Positions 1-8,511 of a DNA stretch of 64,000 bases are shown one piece after another (positions within the stretch are counted from its first letter, which is position 1; every line of letters begins with the position of its first letter). Under the pieces are notes generated by a model. That model saw only the letters and a list, made by a program, of their open reading frames with translations. It was not told the origin of the DNA and ran no database searches. The position numbers and the translations under genes are program-made. The DNA is taken from assembly GCA_963556045.3 (NCBI GenBank), contig CAUVYA020000002.1, forward strand, positions 744,001 through 808,000. Direction: 5' to 3'. The stretch comes from UBA4781 sp963556045 (GTDB lineage Bacteria; Chloroflexota; Anaerolineae; Anaerolineales; Anaerolineaceae).

Positions 1-1
1 T

Positions 2-118
2 ATTCCGGGCGCCGAGAAATCCACTGATGTACTGTTCAACTCTGCTTACCAGGAATCCTTATGGGATCTTTTTCAGAACCTGCTGTTCTCTGATGGCAAT
101 GAGGGAGAGCAGCTATGA
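2..118 (+). CDS. 3' end of an upstream gene (partial), possibly an FtsL-like small division protein
   Basis: An open frame runs from the window edge to a TGA at 116-118, giving the last 38 residues of a protein that ends DGNEGEQL. Its stop overlaps the ATG of ftsI by four bases (ATGA), so the two are translationally coupled. In dcw clusters the gene directly before ftsI is usually ftsL or a small unknown protein after rsmH. That position is the only hint of function here. The visible tail is acidic and shows no recognisable domain. The start lies outside the window. Confidence 0.6.
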   Translation: MPGAEKSTDVLFNSAYQESLWDLFQNLLFSDGNEGEQL

Positions 119-1926
119 AGCTAAAAACAGATGGGCGTTTTAACTTGATCGGTGCGATTGGAACCTTCGTATGTTTGTTAATGGTCTTCCAACTGTTCAA
201 CATTCAGAACAGCAATGAATACATAGCGCTTAGTGAATGGGCTGACGAACAATTTACCTATGAGAAGAAGACTGTTTATCCGGAGAGAGGAAATATCTAC
301 GATCGATGGGGACATCTGCTGGCAGGGAACGAAGAAGTGTATGAGGTTGGTGTTCTATTACAGTATGTGATGAATCCTACCAGCATCGCTGATACTCTCT
401 CGGTCATTCCCGAAGTGGATTATGAAGCAGCGCTCGGGACTGCCTCGCTGGATTATGGGAATGGAAAAAATATCTATGGTATCATCGCTGATTTTCTTCC
501 CGGTGGTGTTGTGGATGCTCTGTCGAAGATCAAGGATGAATACGAGACGCTTAATCCTGGTGGGGAGGATCCAGACCAACCCAGCTTGCGGGGTATGGTC
601 TGGTATCCCCATTTAAAACGCGCTTACCCTGAAAACACCCTGGCATCGAATATCCTCGGATTCTATAAATTTCGCGATCGGAAAAACGGAGAGGGCTTTT
701 ACGGAGTGGAAGAATACTACAATGATATCCTCTCAGGTCCACCTGTCACGATAGAGATCCCCCTTGATCCGTACATGATCGAAGAAACCCCTACCCTGCC
801 ATCTGGCGACAGCCTTGTCTTGACCATTGACCGAGAAATCCAGGCAATGGTAGAAGAAAAACTGGATCAGGCAGTTGAGGATTTTAAAGCGAAATCAGGA
901 ACGATCATTGTGATGAATCCAACCAATGGAGAGATACTGGCTATGGCAAGTCAGCCACGCATCAACCTTAACCAGTACTGGGTTTATGAAGAAGAACTGG
1001 AGGATACCACTCCTTTTAATATGGCAATCTCCGAAACATACGAACCCGGATCCGTTTTTAAGGTGCTTACTATGGCTGCCGCCATCGATTCTGGTGAAGT
1101 GGATGAAAAAAGTGAATTCGATATTGGTCCCTATTTTGAATACTACGGCAGTTATATCTATAACTGGAACCGTAAAGGGTGGGGAAAACAGGATATTCTG
1201 GGATGTATGCAGCATTCTCTGAATGTGTGCCTCTCCATGATCGCCACGGATATGGGAGCGGAGGAATTTTATTCTTATATGCAGGCTTTTGGGATCGGGC
1301 GCCGCACCAACATCGATCTGGGCGGTGAAGAGATCTGGCCGCTGAGTATGCCGGGTGACAATGACTGGTATCCCATCAACCTGGCGACCAATGCCTTTGG
1401 GCAGGGTGTTGCAATTACTCCCATCCAATTGGCTACTGCCATTTCAGCCATCGCCAATGACGGCAAGATGATGAAACCGCATGTGGTAAAAGCGATCATT
1501 GAAAATGGTGAGATCTACGAAACCACTCCCCAGGTTCTCAGCGTGCCGGTCAGTGAAAAAACAGCGAATACTCTCAACCTGCTGCTGGCTGAATCTCTGG
1601 AAGGTGGAGAGGGTTCACTTGCCTTAGTAGATGGTTATCGCATTGCAGGAAAAACCGGCACCGCTGAAGTACCCGTTGAAGGCGAATATGATGAAAGTTT
1701 GTCTAATGCTTCCTTCGTCGGTTGGGGTCCGGTAGATGATCCCCAGTTTCTGGTTTATATCTGGATTGAAGAACCAGATCCAGAGATTGGATATTGGGGC
1801 TCGTACGTTGCAGCACCTGTTTTTCGTGATATTGTAGAGGAATTGGTTGTGATGCTTGACATCCCGCCAGATTCTGTACGGCAGTCGCTTTTTGCGGAAG
1901 GGAGTGGCAATGATCAAATTAATTGA
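115..1926 (+). CDS. ftsI: Septal peptidoglycan transpeptidase (class B penicillin-binding protein, FtsI/PBP2 family)
   Basis: This is a class B penicillin-binding protein of 603 residues that cross-links septal peptidoglycan outside the membrane. One N-terminal membrane segment lies at about residues 9-30, followed by the dimerisation-domain signature PERGNIYDR (56-64). The transpeptidase domain has all three active-site motifs: SVFK with nucleophile Ser313, SLN at 368-370 and KTG at 513-515. No PASTA repeats follow, and the C-terminus is a short polar tail. The gene is first in a run of overlapping cell wall genes. Its ATG overlaps the preceding stop, and its own 3' end overlaps murF by 17 bases. 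Family membership is clear; the division-specific role is inferred from its place in the dcw cluster. Confidence 0.93.
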   Translation: MKLKTDGRFNLIGAIGTFVCLLMVFQLFNIQNSNEYIALSEWADEQFTYEKKTVYPERGNIYDRWGHLLAGNEEVYEVGVLLQYVMNPTSIADTLSVIPEVDYEAALGTASLDYGNGKNIYGIIADFLPGGVVDALSKIKDEYETLNPGGEDPDQPSLRGMVWYPHLKRAYPENTLASNILGFYKFRDRKNGEGFYGVEEYYNDILSGPPVTIEIPLDPYMIEETPTLPSGDSLVLTIDREIQAMVEEKLDQAVEDFKAKSGTIIVMNPTNGEILAMASQPRINLNQYWVYEEELEDTTPFNMAISETYEPGSVFKVLTMAAAIDSGEVDEKSEFDIGPYFEYYGSYIYNWNRKGWGKQDILGCMQHSLNVCLSMIATDMGAEEFYSYMQAFGIGRRTNIDLGGEEIWPLSMPGDNDWYPINLATNAFGQGVAITPIQLATAISAIANDGKMMKPHVVKAIIENGEIYETTPQVLSVPVSEKTANTLNLLLAESLEGGEGSLALVDGYRIAGKTGTAEVPVEGEYDESLSNASFVGWGPVDDPQFLVYIWIEEPDPEIGYWGSYVAAPVFRDIVEELVVMLDIPPDSVRQSLFAEGSGNDQIN

Positions 1927-3325
1927 CTTTTTTGATGCTTTTAACATCCGCATAGCGAATGTGAATACGCAAATGCTGGCTGAAGCAACCATTGATTCTC
2001 GCCGCGTTCTTCCCGGATCTATTTTCTTTGCAATCAAGGGCGATCGAGTGGATGGTCATCAATACATTCCACAAGCCATCGCAAACGGTGCGCAACTGAT
2101 CGTGATGGATCACGAAACAGTCTGTGATTTGCCTGTGCTTGATCTTGAGAAGGTAAACACAAGCGATATACTTGACACCCCCGATTTACCTTTTGCTGTA
2201 AAAGTACCAGGCACCCTTCAAGCCATGCAGCGAATTGCCTCCCACCAGCGGAAAATCATTGATCCGCATGTCATTGGCATCACCGGAAGCGTTGGGAAAT
2301 CATCCACAAAAGAGCTGGTAGCAGAAGTGCTTGCGCAGCGCTATCACACTCACAAGAATCCGGGTAACTATAATAATGAGATTGGGCTGCCCCTTACCTT
2401 GATCAACAGTGGATACGGTCATGAATGTATAGTGCTAGAAATGGGTTTTTATTATCCGGGTGAAATACAATTCCTGTGCGGAATTGCAGCCCCGCAAGTA
2501 GGTATAGTCACCAACATCGGCACGGTACATGCAGAAAGAGCCGGTTCGCAGCAGGTAATCGCAAAAGGGAAAGCCGAACTGGTGCAAGCCCTGCCAGCAG
2601 ATGGTATTGCGATCTTGAATTATGATGATGCGCTGGTACGCCCCATGGCAGAAAAAACCATTGCCAGTGTCCTGTACTATGGGTTGACCCCCCAGGCTCA
2701 TTTATGGGCAGATAATATCCAGGGTAAAGGACTGCAGGGAATTACTTTTGATCTGCATTACGAGGGTATGAAATTCCATATTCAGGCTCCTCTTCTGGGA
2801 AGGCATTCGGTGCAGACAATCCTGCGCGCGAGTGCAGCCGGTCTGGCATTAGGCATGACCTGGGAAGAGATCATCCAGGGATTACAGAAAGGGCATACCC
2901 AACTGCGGCTGGTTACGGTTCGTACCGAATCGGGAGCTCTCATTCTGGATGATACCTACAATGCCACTCCAGAATCGATGATCGCAGCACTGGGTCTTTT
3001 GCACGAACTGAAAGGACATAAGATAGCTGTTCTGGGCGATATGCTGGAGCTGGGTGAATATGAAGAACTGGGGCATGCACAGGTCGGCAAATACGCTGCC
3101 GGTGTGGTGAACCATCTCGTTACCGTTGGACAATTAGGCAAAATGATCGCGAGAACTGCCAACGAAGCCGGGCTGGCAGAAAATGCAATTACTTCTGTAA
3201 ATAATTCGGCGGAAGCGGTGGAATTGCTCAAGTACAACCTTGGTCAAGATGACGTTGTATTGATCAAAGGTTCACACGGGTTGAGAATGGACACCATCGC
3301 TGCTGCTCTGGAGCAAACATTATGA
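1910..3325 (+). CDS. murF: UDP-N-acetylmuramoyl-tripeptide--D-alanyl-D-alanine ligase
   Basis: MurF adds D-Ala-D-Ala to the UDP-MurNAc-tripeptide in the cytoplasm, the last step of soluble precursor synthesis. The protein is 471 residues from the ATG at 1910. I chose this start because GGAAGGGAG lies just upstream and the N-terminus then begins with the normal Mur ligase N-terminal domain (DSRRVLPGSIFFAIKG). The frame stays open upstream but only inside ftsI. The ATP loop GSVGKS is at residues 126-131, followed by the central domain and a C-terminal domain containing LDDTYNATPESM. It overlaps ftsI by 17 bases and mraY by four. Confidence 0.94.
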   Translation: MIKLIDFFDAFNIRIANVNTQMLAEATIDSRRVLPGSIFFAIKGDRVDGHQYIPQAIANGAQLIVMDHETVCDLPVLDLEKVNTSDILDTPDLPFAVKVPGTLQAMQRIASHQRKIIDPHVIGITGSVGKSSTKELVAEVLAQRYHTHKNPGNYNNEIGLPLTLINSGYGHECIVLEMGFYYPGEIQFLCGIAAPQVGIVTNIGTVHAERAGSQQVIAKGKAELVQALPADGIAILNYDDALVRPMAEKTIASVLYYGLTPQAHLWADNIQGKGLQGITFDLHYEGMKFHIQAPLLGRHSVQTILRASAAGLALGMTWEEIIQGLQKGHTQLRLVTVRTESGALILDDTYNATPESMIAALGLLHELKGHKIAVLGDMLELGEYEELGHAQVGKYAAGVVNHLVTVGQLGKMIARTANEAGLAENAITSVNNSAEAVELLKYNLGQDDVVLIKGSHGLRMDTIAAALEQTL

Positions 3326-4314
3326 GAGAATCGAATTTATCGATCGCACTTGTTATCTTAAGCTTTGCCCTCTCGCTTATCTGGGGAGGACCATTGATAA
3401 AGCTGATGCGCCATTTCAAGGTTGGTAAGATCATCCGAGAAGACGGTCCCGAATCCCATATCGAGAAACTTGGAACCCCAACCATGGGAGGATTCATCAT
3501 CATCCTTCCGGTTATCATCCTGACTGTGCTCCTCAATGCTGCAACCCTGCTCGGTTTTGATATTTCCGGCATTTCCGTGATGGTTCCATTAGCAGTGATG
3601 ATCGTGTTCAGTATTCTGGGTGCCATAGATGACTGGGAAGGTATTCGTGGACCGCGCAAGGGTCTGGGGATGTCAGCCAGGACAAAATTCATAGTGCAAA
3701 CCATTTTCGCGCTGGCAACCGCTTTCGTTCTAAAATACGCCCTGCATGTACCCGAACTTTATTGGCCGGGTTATCCCGATCCCATCTCGCTTGGCGTCGC
3801 GTATATTCCGATCGCAACATTTATTATCGTTGGTTTTTCAAATGCGATGAATTTTACGGACGGATTAGATGGGCTGGCTTCTTTAATTTCCATCACAGCA
3901 TTTGCTGCGTATGGTGTCATCGCACAAAGCCAGGGACAAACCTTTCTGGCTAATTTTAGCTTCACGATTGTGGGAGCACTATTCGGTTTCTTATGGTTCA
4001 ATGTACATCCCGCACAATTATTCATGGGTGATGCCGGATCTCTGGCACTGGGCGCAACGCTTGCCACGGTCGCCCTGATGACCGGGCAATGGCTTATGCT
4101 ACCTCTGATCGCGATCATTCCCGTCAGTGAAGTACTCAGTGTCGTATTGCAAATCATCTATTTCCGCTTTTCAGGTGGAAAGAGGTTGTTCAAAATGGCG
4201 CCACTCCACCACCATTTCGAACTCTCGGGATGGAGTGAAACGCAAGTGGTGCAGCGCTTTTGGATCATCAACCTGCTGGCTGTTCTGGCAGGCATAACCA
4301 TAAGTATGATTTAG
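3322..4314 (+). CDS. mraY: Phospho-N-acetylmuramoyl-pentapeptide transferase
   Basis: MraY moves phospho-MurNAc-pentapeptide from UDP onto undecaprenyl phosphate, making lipid I in the inner membrane. The 330-residue protein is very hydrophobic with about ten membrane segments. Family motifs are visible: GTPTMGG near residue 50, NAMNFTDGLDGL with Asp180 and Asp183, and the HHH triad at 296-298 within PLHHHFELSGW. The first Met lies in an ATGA overlap with murF, which fixes the start. A 14-base gap separates it from murD. Confidence 0.95.
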   Translation: MRESNLSIALVILSFALSLIWGGPLIKLMRHFKVGKIIREDGPESHIEKLGTPTMGGFIIILPVIILTVLLNAATLLGFDISGISVMVPLAVMIVFSILGAIDDWEGIRGPRKGLGMSARTKFIVQTIFALATAFVLKYALHVPELYWPGYPDPISLGVAYIPIATFIIVGFSNAMNFTDGLDGLASLISITAFAAYGVIAQSQGQTFLANFSFTIVGALFGFLWFNVHPAQLFMGDAGSLALGATLATVALMTGQWLMLPLIAIIPVSEVLSVVLQIIYFRFSGGKRLFKMAPLHHHFELSGWSETQVVQRFWIINLLAVLAGITISMI

Positions 4315-4328
4315 TTCGGTGAGGTAGA

Positions 4329-5711
4329 ATGCAGGATTACAGAGGAAAAAGAGTGTTGATATTAGGAGCAGCCCGGCAAGGGACTGCTGTGGCTCGTTTC
4401 CTCATCAATAATCACGCAATTGTTACCTTAAATGATAGCCGATCTGCGCAGCAATTCTCTGATCTGATCAACGAATTGAATACGTTGCGAATCAAAACGG
4501 TTTTTGGTGATCATCCCTTCACGTTATTAGAGAATTGTGACCTGCTTTGCATCTCTGGCGGTGTACCGCTTGATCTACCCATCATTCAGGAAGCACAAAA
4601 AAGAGGGATTCCTCTGACCAATGATTCCCAGATATTCTTTGAAGAACTGCATGCCCGATCAATCGGGATCACTGGTTCTGCAGGGAAAACCACAACCACC
4701 ACCCTGGTGGGAGCTATAGCAAAGCAAGCCTGCCGGCAAGGGCAGCAAGCCTGGATCGGTGGGAATATCGGCACGCCGCTGATCACTTCTGTTCAGAATA
4801 TTCAGCCCGACGATTTTGTAGTTCTGGAGCTTTCAAGTTTTCAATTGGAATTAATGACCCACTCACCCACCATCGCGGCGGTCACGAATATCACGCCCAA
4901 TCACCTCGACCGCCACGGAAGCATGCAGGCATACACCGCAGCCAAAGCGCACATCCTCGAATATCAGCAGGTGGGAGATTGCGCCATCTTGAATCGCGAA
5001 GATGAGGGATCCTGGAATTTAAATCCGATGGTAAAAGGCAATCTGATCACGTTTGGTTTACAGAAACCAGATGGTGACCTGGATGGGACGTTCATCAGCA
5101 ATGCCTTTCTATGCGCGCAGCAGAATCAACAAATCAAACAAATTTGCCCGGTTGATTGTGTACGCTTACGGGGAGAACACAATCTACTGAATGCCCTGGC
5201 AGCCTGTGCGATCGCCATAGCCGCCGAGATGCCATTTGATGCCATCCAGGGTGGTATTGAAAAAGTACAGGGTATTCCCCACCGGCTGGAATTCGTACGA
5301 CGCTGGCATGGAGCAGACTGGTACAACGACTCAATTGCCACCACTCCCGAAAGAACACTGGCTGCCATTCATGCTTTTCAAGGACGGTTGATACTACTGT
5401 TGGGTGGACGGGATAAAAAACTGCCATGGGGAGACCTTGCGGCAGAGGTCCATCAACGGGCAGATCATGTTTTCCTGTTCGGTGAAGCGGCTGATTTGAT
5501 CGAAACAGCATTTTCTCATTATGAGAACGGTAATCCACCCTATTCACTCGAAAAGTACGGGTCGATGGAAAATGCCATCCAAGCTGCAACAAGAGTCGTC
5601 AAGGAAAACGATATAGTGCTGCTTTCGCCCGGAGGCACCAGCTATGATGCCTTCAAGGATTTCGAAGAACGCGGCGACCAATTCAAACAAATCGTGGAGT
5701 CATTGCCATGA
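4329..5711 (+). CDS. murD: UDP-N-acetylmuramoylalanine--D-glutamate ligase
   Basis: MurD adds D-glutamate to UDP-MurNAc-L-Ala. At 460 residues it has normal family length. The N-terminal Rossmann-like UDP-binding domain (VLILGAARQGTAVARFL) is followed by the ATP loop GSAGKTT with Lys120, the central motif NITPNHLDRHGS, and the C-terminal GGRDKKLPW and LSPGGTSYDAFKDF motifs typical of MurD. A GAGGTAG ribosome site sits just before the ATG. The end overlaps ftsW by four bases. Confidence 0.95.
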   Translation: MQDYRGKRVLILGAARQGTAVARFLINNHAIVTLNDSRSAQQFSDLINELNTLRIKTVFGDHPFTLLENCDLLCISGGVPLDLPIIQEAQKRGIPLTNDSQIFFEELHARSIGITGSAGKTTTTTLVGAIAKQACRQGQQAWIGGNIGTPLITSVQNIQPDDFVVLELSSFQLELMTHSPTIAAVTNITPNHLDRHGSMQAYTAAKAHILEYQQVGDCAILNREDEGSWNLNPMVKGNLITFGLQKPDGDLDGTFISNAFLCAQQNQQIKQICPVDCVRLRGEHNLLNALAACAIAIAAEMPFDAIQGGIEKVQGIPHRLEFVRRWHGADWYNDSIATTPERTLAAIHAFQGRLILLLGGRDKKLPWGDLAAEVHQRADHVFLFGEAADLIETAFSHYENGNPPYSLEKYGSMENAIQAATRVVKENDIVLLSPGGTSYDAFKDFEERGDQFKQIVESLP

Positions 5712-6940
5712 TGGATAAAACGAAAAAGAAAAACACCTTGAAACAAAGTACCTTACACCTTGGCATTGATGTACCCTTCCTGGTATGCATACTGGCGCTG
5801 CTTGCCATTGGCTTACTGATGGTGTATTCTGCAGGCTGGGAATATTCTGTAACGACATTAGGTGAGAAACCTGATTATCTTTTCCTGCGGCAGGTACAGT
5901 TTGTCATCATCGGCATCATCGCGGCAGGCGTTATCTATGCGATCGACTATCACCGCTTCAAGAAGCTTCTCTTCCCAATGATGGCAGTCGTGATATTCTT
6001 ATTAGTGCTGGTATCGTTCGTTTACGGAGAAACCAGACTGGGTGCCCGCCGTGCACTATTCCAGGGTTCCATCCAGCCCTCTGAATTTGCGAAACTCGCT
6101 ACGGTCATTTACCTGGCATTCTGGCTGTATGCAAAACAGGATGTGCTGCAAACCCTAAAATTTGGTTTATTCCCTCTTATCGGGATATTAGGCGTGATTG
6201 CCGGATTGATCATGGCTCAACCTGACTTATCAGCAGTTATCACTGTTGTGTTGATGGGTGGCATCATGTTCTTTATTGGGGGTGGAAATATACGTCAGAT
6301 CATCATCGTGATGCTGGTAGTGTTGGTGCTAGGATCGCTGCTCATGTTCGTCTACCCCACTGGCAGACAGCGTATGGGAGAGTTCATCAGCGGTATTCAA
6401 GATCCTCAAAATGCGTCCTACCATACCCAGCGTTCCATCGAAGCGATCGTTAAAGGTGGTTTTTGGGGAGTGGGCATCGGACATGCCACCACAAAATTCA
6501 CCGGATTGCCCGTAGCGCCTACAGATTCCATCTTTGCAGTCATAGCAGAAGAACTGGGGATATTTGGATCCATACTGGTCATATCGTTATTCTTATTCTT
6601 CCTATGGCGAGGATTGTATATTTCCAGCCGGGCACCCGATCTGTTAGGAAAACTGCTGGCTGCCGGTATTACGATCTGGATATTTGTGGAAGCTGCCATC
6701 AATATCAGCGTTATGGTCAATATCATGCCAATGGCTGGAAATGCTCTGCCATTCATCAGCGCTGGCGGTTCAAGCATGATCACTGTTATGGCAGGTGTGG
6801 GTTTTATCATGAATGTTTCGCGAGCCACAGCGCATCAGAAAAATATCGAAGAAGGGAGACCCCTGGATGAAGTTATTGATATGCGCCGGGATGACGGGTG
6901 GCGGAGTGTATCCCGCCCTCGCCGTACTCCAAACGCTTGA
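5708..6940 (+). CDS. ftsW: SEDS-family peptidoglycan glycosyltransferase
   Basis: FtsW is a SEDS-family polytopic membrane protein that polymerises lipid II at the septum with its partner penicillin-binding protein, here presumably the ftsI product. The 410-residue protein has about ten membrane segments and the family signatures LMVYSAGW, PSEFAKLATV, QPDLSA, PTDSIFAVIAEELG and FISAGGSSM. A charged cytoplasmic tail of about 30 residues (from EEGRPLDEVIDM) is encoded in DNA shared with the 5' end of murG, a 74-base overlap in the +1 frame. The start overlaps the murD stop by four bases. Confidence 0.93.
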   Translation: MMDKTKKKNTLKQSTLHLGIDVPFLVCILALLAIGLLMVYSAGWEYSVTTLGEKPDYLFLRQVQFVIIGIIAAGVIYAIDYHRFKKLLFPMMAVVIFLLVLVSFVYGETRLGARRALFQGSIQPSEFAKLATVIYLAFWLYAKQDVLQTLKFGLFPLIGILGVIAGLIMAQPDLSAVITVVLMGGIMFFIGGGNIRQIIIVMLVVLVLGSLLMFVYPTGRQRMGEFISGIQDPQNASYHTQRSIEAIVKGGFWGVGIGHATTKFTGLPVAPTDSIFAVIAEELGIFGSILVISLFLFFLWRGLYISSRAPDLLGKLLAAGITIWIFVEAAINISVMVNIMPMAGNALPFISAGGSSMITVMAGVGFIMNVSRATAHQKNIEEGRPLDEVIDMRRDDGWRSVSRPRRTPNA

Positions 6941-7979
6941 TGATCGCATAGATGATGTTCTATGGATCGGGAGTGAAGGTGGAATGGAAAATGAGCTGAT
7001 TCCCCGTCTGGGCATCCCTTTTAAAGCTATTCCTGCAGCTGGAATCCATGGCGTTAGTCCGGCTAAATTACCGGGAAATGTGCGGAAATTGAGCATGGGC
7101 TATAAACAGGCACGTTCCATCATCCAGACTTTTCAGCCGGACGTATTCTTCTCGACTGGAGGATATTTATCCGTGCCGGTAGCGAGGGCTGCTCGCAATA
7201 TTCCATCGGTAATCTTCATCCCAGATATCGAACCAGGTTTAGCTCTGAAAACAATCGCCAGAAAAGCAAATAGAGTTCTGGCAAGCACAAAAGGAACCGG
7301 GAACTACCTGAAAAACATAGATGTCACAGTTTGCGGTTACCCGCTGCGAAAAGAGATCACCCGGTGGACAAAAAAGTCCGGACGCAAGCAATTGGGACTA
7401 CGCGGCAAGCTTCCTGTGATGCTGGTATTTGGCGGCAGTAAAGGAGCATTATCGATCAATAGAGCTCTATATCCATTGTTGCCCGACCTGCTGCAAAAAT
7501 GCCAGATCATCCATATCAGCGGCAGTGATAACTGGGATGAAACACACAAGATCATGCAAGAACTCCCAAGCCATCTTGCATCACAATATCACGCGTTTCC
7601 ATACCTGCATGAAACGATGGGCGCAGCACTTTCCTCCGCCGATCTGGTGGTTTGTCGTGCTGGAGCCTCCACACTGGGTGAACTGCCCCATTTTAATCTC
7701 CCCGCCATCCTCATACCGTATCCATACGCGTGGCGCTATCAAAAAATCAATGCCGATCATCTGGTCAAGAATGGTGGCGCTATTCTATTGAAAGACGAGG
7801 AACTTTCTACCGAATTGAAGTTGGCAGTAACCCAATTGCTGGAAAATCCCCAGCGACTGCTGGAAATGAGCCGGGCAATGAAAAAACTGGAAGCTCCTCA
7901 AGCAGCCGAGAGAATCGCAGAAATAATTCTGGAATCATCTACACGGAGAGATCAGAAAGGAGCACTACAAAATGATTAG
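6867..7979 (+). CDS. murG: UDP-N-acetylglucosamine--lipid I N-acetylglucosaminyltransferase
   Basis: MurG transfers GlcNAc to lipid I, giving lipid II, at the inner face of the membrane. I take the ATG at 6867 (370 residues). It has a GAAGGGAGA ribosome site and starts directly with the conserved nucleotide-sugar transferase N-terminus, whereas an upstream in-frame ATG at 6813 would add 18 unconserved residues. The glycine loop reads AGMTGGGVYPALAV, so the position of the usual MurG histidine (GGTGGH) is Gly13. The C-terminal donor-site region with ADLVVCRAGASTLGEL and ILIPYPYA is intact. The first 74 bases lie inside ftsW. Confidence 0.93.
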   Translation: MKLLICAGMTGGGVYPALAVLQTLDDRIDDVLWIGSEGGMENELIPRLGIPFKAIPAAGIHGVSPAKLPGNVRKLSMGYKQARSIIQTFQPDVFFSTGGYLSVPVARAARNIPSVIFIPDIEPGLALKTIARKANRVLASTKGTGNYLKNIDVTVCGYPLRKEITRWTKKSGRKQLGLRGKLPVMLVFGGSKGALSINRALYPLLPDLLQKCQIIHISGSDNWDETHKIMQELPSHLASQYHAFPYLHETMGAALSSADLVVCRAGASTLGELPHFNLPAILIPYPYAWRYQKINADHLVKNGGAILLKDEELSTELKLAVTQLLENPQRLLEMSRAMKKLEAPQAAERIAEIILESSTRRDQKGALQND

Positions 7980-8511
7980 TCTTGGCGTTCTTTTCTGGAT
8001 CTTTATTCTCCTCTTTGCTTTGATCGGAGCCATCCGCGGCTGGACAAAAGAGATACTGGTCACTTTCAGTGCGATCATGGGAATCTTTGCCATCACCATT
8101 CTGGAAGAATACCTGCCTTTTGTACAAACCTATTTGGCTTCCAATCCTGTTACTTCCCAGGTATGGTTGCGCATGATTGTGTTCAGTGTTTTGATCTTTT
8201 TCGGATACCAAACACCCAACATCCCGCGTTTCCAACAGGATGAACGCATGGCACGCGGTCGATTACAGGAGATATTGTTAGGATTCATCATTGGCGGGAT
8301 CAATGGATATCTGATCTACGGTTCGATCTGGCATTTTCTGGCAGACGCAAACTATCCCTTCCCCATCATCATCCCGCCCATTGCAGGAACACCCGCCGGC
8401 GAGGCAGCCCTTAACCTGGTCAGCTATCTGCCGCCCGTTTGGTTAACCGCCCCTGCCATCTATTACGCGGTAGCTGGCTCATTCATCTTTGTATTGGTGC
8501 TGTTTATATGA
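7972..8511 (+). CDS. CvpA-like four-helix membrane protein inside the dcw cluster
   Basis: This 179-residue protein has four strongly hydrophobic segments (about 5-25, 30-48, 64-80, 98-118) and one near the C-terminus. The opening pattern, a hydrophobic helix followed by RGWTKEIL, resembles the CvpA / colicin V production family of small membrane proteins, whose function is poorly defined. It overlaps murG by eight bases and murC by four, so it is translated with the precursor enzymes and may act in envelope growth. That role is inferred from position only. No catalytic motif is visible. Confidence 0.7.
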   Translation: MISLGVLFWIFILLFALIGAIRGWTKEILVTFSAIMGIFAITILEEYLPFVQTYLASNPVTSQVWLRMIVFSVLIFFGYQTPNIPRFQQDERMARGRLQEILLGFIIGGINGYLIYGSIWHFLADANYPFPIIIPPIAGTPAGEAALNLVSYLPPVWLTAPAIYYAVAGSFIFVLVLFI

